The notes under the pieces: model-generated
Seen by the model: the letters and a program-made list of their open reading frames with translations, nothing else
Databases searched by the model: none
What the model was told of the DNA's origin: nothing
Shown here: in pieces, positions 52,970 through 61,361 of the stretch
Numbering within the stretch: position 1 is the first letter of the stretch
How the letters are laid out: the number at the start of each line of letters is the position of its first letter
Position numbers and translations under genes: made by a program
DNA from: Dietzia sp. JS16-p6b
GTDB taxonomy: Bacteria; Actinomycetota; Actinomycetes; Mycobacteriales; Mycobacteriaceae
DNA length: 64,000 nt
Direction of reading: 5' to 3'
Assembly: GCF_003052165.1 (NCBI RefSeq)
Contig: NZ_CP024869.1
Span: 3,382,001 to 3,446,000 of the forward strand

Positions 52970-53997
52970 TCGGATCCGTCGAGGTAGGCCTGATCTACGG
53001 GGTCATGGCGCTGGGGGTCTACCTGACCTTCCGCGTGCTGAACTTCCCCGACCTCACCGTCGACGGCAGCTTCACCACCGGTGCCGCCACCGCGGCGACG
53101 GCACTCCTCGCCGGCTGGAGCCCGGTGATCGCGACCCTCGCGGGATTCGCCACCGGGTTCCTGGCCGGCATCGTCACCGGCCTGTTGCACACCAAGGGCA
53201 AGATCGACGGGCTGCTGGCCGGCATCCTCACCATGATCGCCCTGTGGTCGGTCAACCTGCGGATCATGGGCAGCGCCAACGCCCCGTTGCTGCGCCAGGA
53301 GACCGCGTTCACCCCGCTCCGTGAGGCCGGAATCCTCGGCACCTGGGCCGGAGTGGCTGTCCTCGCGGTGGCCGTGGGACTTCTCGGACTCGTCGTGATC
53401 TGGTTCCTCACCACCAATCTGGGCCTGTCCATCCGAGCCACGGGCGACAACGGCCCGATGATCTCGTCTTTCGGCGTGTCGACCGACTTCACCAAGACCC
53501 TCACCCTGGCGCTGTCCAACGGCCTCGTGGGCATGTGCGGCGCGCTGCTGGCGCAGTACCGGGGCTTCGCCGACATCTCGATGGGCATCGGCATGATCCT
53601 GGTCGGCCTGGCCTCGGTCATCCTGGGGCAGGCGATCCTCGGCCAGCGCAGGTTGTGGCTCGCGGTGTACGCCGTGATCGTGGGCGCGGTCCTCTACCAG
53701 TTCATCATCGCCGTGGCGCTCGAGGTGGGGCTCAACCCGAACGACATGAGGGCGGTCACGGCGATCCTCGTGGTGATCGCGCTCCTCGCACCCAGGTGGA
53801 AGTCCGTGGGCGGTCGGTTCGGCCGCAAGCCCACCACGGCGGCCGCCGCCAACGAGCGGGCGATGGCGGGCGGCGGGACCACTGTCGAGGCGGGGCCCGA
53901 CCCCGCCGGGACCGCCGCGACCGCTCCCGGCGCCGCGGCCCCGGGCCCAGACCAGGCCACCGGCACCGGCACCGGCACCGGCGGCGAGGAGAGCTGA
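52966..53997 (+). CDS. ABC importer permease, branched-chain amino acid type
   Basis: 343 residues, about nine hydrophobic segments. LSIRATGDNGPMISSFGVST and LSNGLVGMCGALLAQYRGFADIS are the BPD_transp_2 coupling region. The C-terminus, about 60 residues, is a Gly/Thr/Ala-rich disordered tail with a GGCACC-type codon repeat. GTG overlaps the binding-protein stop by 4 bases; the ATPase ATG follows 2 bases after the stop. Confidence 0.88.
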   Translation: MIGSVEVGLIYGVMALGVYLTFRVLNFPDLTVDGSFTTGAATAATALLAGWSPVIATLAGFATGFLAGIVTGLLHTKGKIDGLLAGILTMIALWSVNLRIMGSANAPLLRQETAFTPLREAGILGTWAGVAVLAVAVGLLGLVVIWFLTTNLGLSIRATGDNGPMISSFGVSTDFTKTLTLALSNGLVGMCGALLAQYRGFADISMGIGMILVGLASVILGQAILGQRRLWLAVYAVIVGAVLYQFIIAVALEVGLNPNDMRAVTAILVVIALLAPRWKSVGGRFGRKPTTAAAANERAMAGGGTTVEAGPDPAGTAATAPGAAAPGPDQATGTGTGTGGEES

Positions 53998-53999
53998 GC

Positions 54000-54791
54000 A
54001 TGCTGACAGTCACGGACGTGTCCAAGACCTTCTTCCCGGGCACCGTCAACGAGCGCCGGGCGCTGAACGGGCTCAGCCTCACGATGGCCGAGGGCGACTT
54101 CGTCACCGTGATCGGCTCCAACGGCGCCGGCAAGTCGACCCTGCTCAACGTCGTGTCCGGGCGGTTGATCCCCGACGACGGACGAATCGACATCGACGGC
54201 AGGAACGTCACCCGCCTGCGCGATCACAGGCGCGCGAAGTATGTGGGCCGCGTCTTCCAGGACCCACTCGCCGGGACCGCCCCCACTCTCACCATCGAGG
54301 AGAATCTGTCCCTGGCGTTCCTGCGCGGCACGCGGCGAGGGCTCGGCCCGAGCCTGAACAAGAAGCGTCGGCGGCAGTTCGTCGACCAGCTCGCCATGCT
54401 CGAGCTGGGCCTCGAGGACCGACTCACCGCGAAGGTCGGATTGCTCTCGGGCGGACAGCGCCAGGCACTGTCGCTACTCATGGCCGGGTTCACCCAGCCG
54501 CGGATCATGCTGCTCGACGAGCACACCGCGGCACTGGACCCGCAGCGGGCCGAGCTGGTCACCACCATCACCGAGCGGATCGTCCGGGAGGGCAGGCTCA
54601 CCACCCTCATGGTCACGCACAACATGGAACAGGCCATCCGGCTGGGCAACCGCCTGATCATGATGCACGAGGGCCAGATCGTCTACGAGGCGGACGCACG
54701 GGAGAAGGCCTCACTCACCGTGCAGGATCTGCTCAAGGAGTTCGCCACGATCAAGGGCGCGACACTGTCCGACAAGGCGTTCCTGGGCTGA
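54000..54791 (+). CDS. ABC importer ATPase
   Basis: 263 residues. Walker A GSNGAGKST, Q-loop VFQDPLAGTAPTLTIEENL, signature LSGGQRQALS, Walker B IMLLDEHTAALD and H-loop VTHN. DEH instead of DEP in Walker B is typical of this importer class. Completes the binding protein-permease-ATPase operon. A terminator-like stem follows 38 bases after the stop. Confidence 0.93.
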   Translation: MLTVTDVSKTFFPGTVNERRALNGLSLTMAEGDFVTVIGSNGAGKSTLLNVVSGRLIPDDGRIDIDGRNVTRLRDHRRAKYVGRVFQDPLAGTAPTLTIEENLSLAFLRGTRRGLGPSLNKKRRRQFVDQLAMLELGLEDRLTAKVGLLSGGQRQALSLLMAGFTQPRIMLLDEHTAALDPQRAELVTTITERIVREGRLTTLMVTHNMEQAIRLGNRLIMMHEGQIVYEADAREKASLTVQDLLKEFATIKGATLSDKAFLG

Positions 54792-54829
54792 GGTCCGCCC
54801 CCCTCCCAGCCCGCCCGTCCCCCGTCGAC

Positions 54830-54879
54830 ACGAGCGTTCCGCACACCCGCCTGTCGGGCGAGGCGTTCGGAACGCTCGT
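54830..54879. terminator. Bidirectional terminator between convergent genes
   Basis: ACGAGCGTTCCG and CGGAACGCTCGT are exact inverses (12 bp) around a 26-base loop that itself can pair CCCG with CGGG. The element sits between the ABC ATPase stop (54791) and the last glycosyltransferase stop (54890), so it could end both transcripts. Confidence 0.7.
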
Positions 54880-54889
54880 CTCGTCGGGG

Positions 54890-55777
54890 TCAGCCCCCGG
54901 TCCCCGGGCGGCGACCCTCGGAGTTCCGGTATGCGGGAACCGCGACCCACCCGTCACCGTCGCGCCGGACCAGTCCCCTCCGCTCGAACTCCTCGAACCA
55001 CCCCGGGGCCGGCCACTCACCCCAGCGTTCGGCGTAGTGGGCTCCATTGCGTAGCAGGTCCTGGAGGTGTTCCACCGGCGGGGACGACACCGGATGCCAC
55101 CGGTGATAGGCGTGCGCGCCCGCCACGAGCACCACCGGGACCCTCCGGTGCAGCAGTCGGCGACCGAAGTCGGTGTCCTCCGCGCCGTACCCCGAGTAGT
55201 GCTCGTCGAACCCCCCGAACTCCCGGCGGAGCCGTGTCCAGAGATCCGCGTGCAGGGCGAAGGACAGTGACCAGAACATCCCGAACTCGCTCGCCTCGAG
55301 TCTCCGCAGGCCGTGCTCGGGGAACGGTCGCGCCGGGTGCGGGTCGGTGAGGCCCGCGAGCTCGGCGGGGTCCGGAGCACCCAGCGACTCGGGCAGATAC
55401 GTGACCGGCCCCATCCCCACTGTGCCGGGCGGGAGGTCCGCGTACCGGGAGCCCAGGTCCGGGCCGGGCATGCAGTCGACGTCCAGGAAGATGATCAGCT
55501 CGGCGCCGGTCTCGACGGCCCGGTCCCCGCCCGCGTTGCGGCAGCGGGCAACCGGCAGGTCCGGCCCCGCCGGGACCTCCAGTGGGTCCGCGCCGTCCGC
55601 GAGGAGCTCGGCGGCCAGGTCGTCGCCACCGGGGCGCTCCGGAAGAACCACCACGTGACGGGCACCGGGCAGGTGCTCGTCGAGCGCGCGCCGCTGCGAC
55701 CACAGGTGATCGGCCCGCGTGGGGGTACACACGGTCACCACGGCGACCGATGACGGGGTGGGATCGCGGCGTGTCAT
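54890..55777 (-). CDS. Glycosyltransferase, GT2-like with galactosyltransferase C-domain
   Basis: 295 residues. N-terminal GT-A fold with VVTVCTPTRADHL, VARCRNAGG and the metal site FLDVDCMPGPD; the C-domain GGFDEHYSGYGAEDTDFGRR is that of Glyco_transf_7C proteins. Last gene of the minus-strand glycosyltransferase cluster; its start overlaps the stop of the preceding gene by 4 bases. Acceptor and sugar unknown. Confidence 0.87.
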   Translation of the reverse strand: MTRRDPTPSSVAVVTVCTPTRADHLWSQRRALDEHLPGARHVVVLPERPGGDDLAAELLADGADPLEVPAGPDLPVARCRNAGGDRAVETGAELIIFLDVDCMPGPDLGSRYADLPPGTVGMGPVTYLPESLGAPDPAELAGLTDPHPARPFPEHGLRRLEASEFGMFWSLSFALHADLWTRLRREFGGFDEHYSGYGAEDTDFGRRLLHRRVPVVLVAGAHAYHRWHPVSSPPVEHLQDLLRNGAHYAERWGEWPAPGWFEEFERRGLVRRDGDGWVAVPAYRNSEGRRPGTGG

Positions 55778-56835
55778 CGGGCACCGACCATCGAGTCCGC
55801 CGCGACCGTCTCCAGCACCGCGGCCAACCGCCCTGCCGCGCCGTCGATCTCCCAGGCCTCGCGCAGCCCGGAACCCGCCCCGGGCGTCGACCGGGAGCGT
55901 TCGAGGGTCCGCCGCACCGCGCGGACGAGGTGCGCGACGGTGGAGTCACGACCGACCACGGCGCCGTGGCCGAGCCCGTCGAGCTTCCCCGCGGTGTCGT
56001 CCTGCTCGCCGAAGGGCCGCTCCTCGGGGACCGCGACGACGTGGGCGTCGGCGGCCGCGAGGTCGGCCACCGAACTCTGACCGGCCGCGCTGATGACCAC
56101 GTCGGCGCGGCACAGTTCGCCCCACGGATCAGACACCCAGCGACCACCGGGTCCCCCGAGCTCCACCCACTCCACACCATCGAGCTCGTCGCGGACCGCA
56201 TCCCACCTCCGGTCGCGACCGGATCCCCCGCTTCCCCGCAGGTGCAGCACCCGAGGGCGGCCGTGTCCTCCGTCGGCCTGTTCGGGGTGGCGGCCGGCGA
56301 ACCGCGACACCCCGCCCACCGGGATCAGCGGTTCGGTCGCCCCGGCGGGGACGGGAGCACCGGCTGAGCGAGGCCACCCGGCGACCAGGGCCGAGCACAC
56401 CCCGTGCGCGAGGGTGTGGGGGACGTCGTCGCGCCGTCCGGGGAGAACGGTGGAGACGACGGGGGTGCCCGTCAGCCGCGTGGCGAGCGTGACCTCGACG
56501 GAGATGTCCGTCCACATCACGGTGGGCCGGTGGGTGTCGATCCATCCGGTCAGCATCGCCGTCCGTCGTCTCAGGCCCGGCTGCCCCAGCGGGGCCCAGT
56601 GCAACCGGCCGCCGGCGGTCGGCTCGAGGACCGGCCGGTCGGGCTCCGCCACCGCACCCGGCCCGTCGTGATCCAGTGGCAGGGGGAGCACCCGGATGCG
56701 AGAGGGATCCGGGTTCGTCGCGGCTTCGACGTTCGCCGAGGTCAGGATGGTGACCTCGTCGTCCACATCGGCGGCGACCGCGAACGCGCGCTGGAGGTGG
56801 CCACTGCCGTGATGGTGGGCGTACATCCCGATCAT
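55774..56835 (-). CDS. Glycosyltransferase, MurG-like/GT-B fold
   Basis: 353 residues. YAHHHGSGHLQRA at the start and ISAAGQSSVADLAAADAHVV near the C-terminus, with VPEERPFGEQDDTA, are the donor-site pattern of MurG/GT28-like enzymes. Couples by 4-base overlaps to both neighbours. No membrane anchor. Donor sugar probably UDP-linked, by family; acceptor unknown. Confidence 0.82.
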   Translation of the reverse strand: MIGMYAHHHGSGHLQRAFAVAADVDDEVTILTSANVEAATNPDPSRIRVLPLPLDHDGPGAVAEPDRPVLEPTAGGRLHWAPLGQPGLRRRTAMLTGWIDTHRPTVMWTDISVEVTLATRLTGTPVVSTVLPGRRDDVPHTLAHGVCSALVAGWPRSAGAPVPAGATEPLIPVGGVSRFAGRHPEQADGGHGRPRVLHLRGSGGSGRDRRWDAVRDELDGVEWVELGGPGGRWVSDPWGELCRADVVISAAGQSSVADLAAADAHVVAVPEERPFGEQDDTAGKLDGLGHGAVVGRDSTVAHLVRAVRRTLERSRSTPGAGSGLREAWEIDGAAGRLAAVLETVAADSMVGAR

Positions 56836-57932
56836 CCGGCCACCCCGACCGGGAGCGCCCTCAACCGCGCCTCGACCCGGTCGATCCGCCGCTCGTGGGA
56901 GAACGCGGCGGCGGCAGCGCGGGCGGTGGCCGCGCGGTCGAAGGTCAGGGCCACGGGGACGGCTGCCGCGAGGGCGGAGGCAGGGGCGCGGCCCGGCTCG
57001 ACCAGGACGACGCCGGGTTGGCCGCGGAGGATCTCACGGATCCCGCCGCGGGCGAGCGCGACCACGGGGGTCCCGCAGGCGAGCGCCTCGACGGCGGTCA
57101 ACCCGAACGGCTCCTCCCAGCACGGGGTCACCAGGGCCACCGAGGCCCTCGCGACCAGGGGGACCAGTGACTCGCGACCGAGCGCCCCGTGAAACCGCAC
57201 CGCGTCCCCCGCGTGGCGAAGACGCGGGGCCAGGACCGCGCTCATGTACCGGTCGTCGCCGATCCGGCCGGCCAGGTCGAGCTCCATGCCCGCCCGCAGA
57301 GCGGCGTCGACCGCCAGGTGCGGGGCCTTCTCCGGGACGATGCGACCGCACCACACCGCCCGCGGCGGGATCCCGGACGGGGACGTGTGCGCGGTCGCGG
57401 ACGAGGGGTGGGGCCTCCAGATCCGGGTCTCGACCCCGTTGGGGATCACTTCGGCGCCCTGCGGCACCCGCCACGACCCGAGGACCGACCGACTGACGGC
57501 GTGGACCATCCCGGTCAGTCCCCCGAGCTGGTCGAAGGCGTCCTGCATCGGGGCGAGCGCCGGGCAGTGCAGCGTCGTGATCATGCGGGCGTCCAGGTCC
57601 GCGGCCCGGATGAGGGGGACGTGGCTCAGGCTGTGGTTGAGGATCACGTCGAAGCGGGGATCGGCGAGGTGATCCATCAGCCTGTGGAACTCGGCGGCGT
57701 CCGCCTCGTATCCACCCTCGGGGTAGAAGCTGTCCCCGAACCCGGCCACACCGGACATCGCGGTGAACTCGAACCGGGGGTCGTGACCCTCGCTACCGGC
57801 GGCGGCGAACAGCGTCACATGGTGCCCTCGCGAGCGCAGGGCCGCGACCTCCTTGGCCACCACCACCTCGAGTCCACCGGCGTACGGCTCGCGGATGGGG
57901 AACCGTGAGGGTCCTATCACCGCGATGGTCAT
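56832..57932 (-). CDS. Glycosyltransferase family 4
   Basis: 366 residues. GT4 features: YAGGLEVVVAKEVAALRSRG, AVWCGRIVPEKAPHLAVDAA and the E-x7-E type site in EEPFGLTAVEALACGTPVVA. The ATG at 57932 starts the homology; a GTG at 57956 is possible, and a long upstream frame extension is random sequence. It follows the only large gap (154 bases) in the cluster, so an internal promoter may exist. Confidence 0.88.
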   Translation of the reverse strand: MTIAVIGPSRFPIREPYAGGLEVVVAKEVAALRSRGHHVTLFAAAGSEGHDPRFEFTAMSGVAGFGDSFYPEGGYEADAAEFHRLMDHLADPRFDVILNHSLSHVPLIRAADLDARMITTLHCPALAPMQDAFDQLGGLTGMVHAVSRSVLGSWRVPQGAEVIPNGVETRIWRPHPSSATAHTSPSGIPPRAVWCGRIVPEKAPHLAVDAALRAGMELDLAGRIGDDRYMSAVLAPRLRHAGDAVRFHGALGRESLVPLVARASVALVTPCWEEPFGLTAVEALACGTPVVALARGGIREILRGQPGVVLVEPGRAPASALAAAVPVALTFDRAATARAAAAAFSHERRIDRVEARLRALPVGVAG

Positions 57933-58086
57933 CGGCTCGTCGCTCTGTGCGTCCACGGGCCCCCTCTCGCTCCTGGCATGCCGGGCGCTCCGGCTGGTTC
58001 GGGTGCCCGATTCTCGGTCGGTTGCCCCGAAACTCAGATGGTGACCCCCCGGGGGGCCTGCCGCCACCGGAGGGGCCTCGTCGGGG
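57933..58086. other. Gap in the glycosyltransferase cluster with a C6G6 palindrome
   Basis: This 154-base stretch separates two otherwise overlapping gene groups. It contains CCCCCCGGGGGG at 58045-58056, a 12-base palindrome, 31 bases downstream of the stop of the upstream gene. It may be a processing or pausing hairpin; no clear promoter was read. Confidence 0.4.
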
Positions 58087-59409
58087 TCACCAGCCGCCCA
58101 GAATCCGCTCGAGACGGACCCCCGCGTCGTCCGCCGGGAAGCACGTGACTCCCAGGTCCGTGGCCCGGATCGCGACCGGGTCACCGGGGCGGTCTCCCCA
58201 GAAGTGCTCCCGCGCCAGAGCGCGCGAGGTGCGGATCAGCGCGAGGACGCGGCCCTCGTCGTCGTCCAGCGTGAGCATCCCCACGGGCGGGCACAGGGCG
58301 CGCAACCGCCCCGGGTCGAGCGCCCCGAGTGCGCAGGGACGGAGGAGGTCGATCAGGACCTCGGGACGACGACGAGGTCCCGCCCCCTGCGGCGCCGGTT
58401 CCCACCACCGGTGGCGCGAGGCGAGCCGGACCCGGGGGTCGGCGCCGAAGAGCTCGGCGATCTCGGCGGCATCGGAAGTGGCCGGGTCCACGGTCACCGA
58501 GACATCGCCCCAGCGGACGAGAGAGGCGCAGGCCGCCGCGTCGGCCCCGCTCCCCCGCTGCCCCGCGTGAACGTGCACGGCGACGAGTGGGACCTCGAAG
58601 ATGCCGCCGGACGGACGGGTGAGCGGGGAGACGATGAGGCGGGCCAGGCGGGCGGTCTCGGCGTTCTTCTGGGCGACGTGACCGGGATCGTCCTCCCCCC
58701 TCCCGCTCCAGTCCGGGCCGTCGTGCCAGGCCACGGCACCGGGAACGTGGCGAAGGCGGCCACCGGCCTGCTCGCAACGCCAGGCCAGGTCCCAGTCTTC
58801 GCCGCCGTAACCGACGATCCGGGGGTCGAACCCGCCGGACAGGTCATACAGGCGTCGGTGCAGTCCGCACACCGCCGAGAGCACACCGCGCCACCGGCCC
58901 GCGTGCCAGCCGCCGTCCTCGCGGGTCAGATCGTCGGTCTCGCGGTAGAACGCGGAAGGCCAGGCGGGGTCGGGGAGAATCTCGGCGGGTTCGGACACGT
59001 CCGTGCCCGCGAACCGCCCGTACCTGCGCCGGCCCACCACCAGCAGGTCCGGGTTCTGATCGAGCGCGGCGAGAAGGGCGGCCACGTACCCGGGAGCGGG
59101 GACGGTGTCGCCGTCGAGGAACACGATCACCTCGCCGTCGCCGGCCGACGCGCCCAGGTGGCGTGCGGCGGACGCCCGGAAGCCTCGATCGTCCTGCCGC
59201 ACCACGGTCACCCCGGGCGGGACGGCAGGTGGGGTGGGCGAACCGTCGTCGGCGACGATCACCCGCGGGGGCAGGGCCAGGCCGGTCTGGCGGTCCAGTG
59301 CCGCCAGAATCCTGTCGAGCATGCGCTGGCCCCGGTAGTACGGGATCACCACGTCCGCCCTCATCCGGCTCCCGGCCGCCGGGGCCACACCCGTCCGGTT
59401 CCCGCTCAT
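58087..59409 (-). CDS. Glycosyltransferase family 2 with galactosyltransferase C-domain
   Basis: 440 residues. DVVIPYYRGQRMLDRILAAL, VIVADDGS, VIVFLDGDTVPAPGY (metal site) and DPRIVGYGGEDWDLAWRCE form the GT-A and Glyco_transf_7C parts. The last about 180 residues form an added domain with no clear name (VDPATSDAAEIAELFGADPR). The ATG overlaps the stop of the next gene upstream (ATGA). Same family as the gene at 54890, but longer. Confidence 0.87.
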   Translation of the reverse strand: MSGNRTGVAPAAGSRMRADVVIPYYRGQRMLDRILAALDRQTGLALPPRVIVADDGSPTPPAVPPGVTVVRQDDRGFRASAARHLGASAGDGEVIVFLDGDTVPAPGYVAALLAALDQNPDLLVVGRRRYGRFAGTDVSEPAEILPDPAWPSAFYRETDDLTREDGGWHAGRWRGVLSAVCGLHRRLYDLSGGFDPRIVGYGGEDWDLAWRCEQAGGRLRHVPGAVAWHDGPDWSGRGEDDPGHVAQKNAETARLARLIVSPLTRPSGGIFEVPLVAVHVHAGQRGSGADAAACASLVRWGDVSVTVDPATSDAAEIAELFGADPRVRLASRHRWWEPAPQGAGPRRRPEVLIDLLRPCALGALDPGRLRALCPPVGMLTLDDDEGRVLALIRTSRALAREHFWGDRPGDPVAIRATDLGVTCFPADDAGVRLERILGGW

Positions 59410-60437
59410 GCCGCCCAGCCGTCCCACGCGCGGAGGTATGCCCGGCCCAGTTCCTCCAGCCCGGGGCCGGGCGGGTCGATCCGGGTCGGGGCGGGGTCGT
59501 CCAGCAGTCGTCTCAGGTCACCGGGCAGGTCGGTGCCCTCGGTGAACAGCAGCGACCCGGGGCGCCTCGTCTCCATCTCCCGCGTGTAGTCCGACGCGGT
59601 GACGAGGGGGCGGCGTCCGGCGGCGGCCCAGGTGTTGATCGACCCCGAGGCCGAGACGTTGCGGAACAGTGCGACCGGCACGGTCACCTCGCCGAGGACG
59701 CGGGCGAGGTCGCCGTCCTCGATGTGCCCGGTCACGTCGGCGTGGCCACCCGCCGCCCGCACGGTCTCCACCGCCGCGCGCACGTAGTCCTCGTGCCCGG
59801 CGGCGGGCGACCCGAGCAGTCGAAGCCCGACCGAGTGGTCACCGGCGGCGGCGAGCTCGGCGACCGCCTGCGCCACCACGTCCACCGCCTTTCCGGGGTG
59901 CAGGAACCCGAAGACCCCCACCGAACGCTCGTCCCGCCGGACCGCCTCGGGATGCGGGCCGGCGTCCGGTTCGATCGGTGAGCTGGCGACTCCGAGGTCG
60001 GGAACGGGCAGGGGGATCACCGCGTCGACGACGATCCCCGCCGCGTCGCAGAGGCGACGCTCGTGTTCGGAGCTCACCACCACCAACCCCGCTGCCGCCG
60101 CGATGCGCTGATAGGCCCCCATCCGGCGTCGGCACCGCTCCGTTCCCTCGGCCGGCTGGGGGATGTCGTGGAGCGTGACGGCCACCGGCCGGTCCCGGGC
60201 CATGACCTCGACCGTGTCGGCCGCCTCGTCCGGAGTCGCCCCGAACAACGAGTCGGTGATGTGCAGGTGAACGGCGCTACCCGGATGAGCGGCCAGAGCC
60301 TCCCTCAACCGGGCCGACTCGGGCACCTCGAGCAGCGGGGTGCCGGCGGCGCGGGCGCAGTCGGCGGCGAACCGCGTCACCCCGTGCGTCGGGGGGCCGA
60401 GGGCGATCGTCAGCGGCGGGGTCGGCATCTCGCTCAC
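59406..60437 (-). CDS. Glycosyltransferase, GT4-like
   Basis: 343 residues from a GTG overlapping the WcbI-type stop by 4 bases. PPTHGVTRFAADCARAAG at the N-terminus, TLHDIPQ, VVVSSEHERRLCDAAG, GVFGFLHPGKAVDVV and VSASGSINTWAAAGRRPLVT follow a GT-B fold. The usual E-x7-E is replaced by SASGS, so it belongs to a divergent branch. Part of the overlapping cluster. Confidence 0.78.
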   Translation of the reverse strand: MSEMPTPPLTIALGPPTHGVTRFAADCARAAGTPLLEVPESARLREALAAHPGSAVHLHITDSLFGATPDEAADTVEVMARDRPVAVTLHDIPQPAEGTERCRRRMGAYQRIAAAAGLVVVSSEHERRLCDAAGIVVDAVIPLPVPDLGVASSPIEPDAGPHPEAVRRDERSVGVFGFLHPGKAVDVVAQAVAELAAAGDHSVGLRLLGSPAAGHEDYVRAAVETVRAAGGHADVTGHIEDGDLARVLGEVTVPVALFRNVSASGSINTWAAAGRRPLVTASDYTREMETRRPGSLLFTEGTDLPGDLRRLLDDPAPTRIDPPGPGLEELGRAYLRAWDGWAA

Positions 60438-61300
60438 CTCAACCCCAGGAGGTCGATCCGGTCGGCGTGGCGGCGCAGGCCCTCCTCGACCACCCCCGGC
60501 GTGGTCGCGTACCAGGCCAGGTGCGCCTGGGTGACCTGGTCGCCGGAGAAGCTGATGCCGTCGACCAACCAGTCGCGCGGGCCGGTCTCGGGCAGGCCGA
60601 GCGCGCGTTCGACCGCCGGATCCACCGGCGCCCTCGTGGCCCCGAGCGGCTCGCGGTCGCCGATGTCGGGTGGGTCGTCGACGAGCCCCGCGGGCAGTGC
60701 GTCGAGGACGCGACGGAAGACCTCGCGCAGGGTATGGCGGTCCGGGTGGTTGAGGGTGTGCCATCGCGGTGTGCCCTCGAGCAGATCCGAGGCGATCAGC
60801 GTGCCGTGGGCCTGTTCACGGATGCGCAGTGCCTCCACCGACTCCCGCGCCGCCGCGCGCGCCTGATCGGGGTCGGGGGCGGCGCGGAGTACGTCCTCGT
60901 CACCGGTCGCGGCGGCGATGATCGCCCGCAGGTCGTGGTACGGGGCGATGGGCGGGACGAGTGAACGGTCGTGAGGGGGGCGGATCAGCACCTGATAGGG
61001 GTGCAGTCCGGCGTACCTCAGCACCGGGACCAGCACGACGGTCGCCCCGGTCGGCAGCCGCGCCGCGAGTTGGCGATGGCCCAGGGGGAGGTCCCGGTAG
61101 TCGTCCCGGACGGGCTGGATGATCAGCACGTCGGTGCGCGCGAGGTCCGCGTGCAGCTCCGGGACGTCGCGTGCCGTCATCTCGTACACCGGTCGCACGT
61201 CCCGCACCGCGACCCCGTCGACGCTGCGGAGGAGGTCGCGGTAGACATCGGCCTGACAGTTGCCGATCACCATGACGGAGGGCTGGGCGGTGGTGCTCAC
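60434..61300 (-). CDS. WcbI-like polysaccharide biosynthesis protein (putative acetyltransferase)
   Basis: 288 residues from a GTG. VMVIGNCQADVYRDLL is the WcbI start motif; the rest, with VLIIQPVRDDYRDLPLGHRQ, VLVPVLRYAGLHPYQ and ISFSGDQVTQAHLAWYA, fits the CoA-binding WcbI family, which acts in capsule modification in Burkholderia. It is the first gene of the minus-strand cluster, divergent from the last glycosyltransferase by 61 bases. Likely adds an acyl group to the glycan made here. Confidence 0.8.
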   Translation of the reverse strand: MSTTAQPSVMVIGNCQADVYRDLLRSVDGVAVRDVRPVYEMTARDVPELHADLARTDVLIIQPVRDDYRDLPLGHRQLAARLPTGATVVLVPVLRYAGLHPYQVLIRPPHDRSLVPPIAPYHDLRAIIAAATGDEDVLRAAPDPDQARAAARESVEALRIREQAHGTLIASDLLEGTPRWHTLNHPDRHTLREVFRRVLDALPAGLVDDPPDIGDREPLGATRAPVDPAVERALGLPETGPRDWLVDGISFSGDQVTQAHLAWYATTPGVVEEGLRRHADRIDLLGLR

Positions 61301-61361
61301 CGCGACGAGCGTAGGCAGGGCCCCAGGTCGCGGCAACCGGCAGACGTGGCACGGTGGCGGA

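Noticed and set aside
58204-59589. Plus-strand frame of 461 codons opposite the GT2 gene
   Set aside because: Antisense shadow with repeated Gly/His/Arg and no family.
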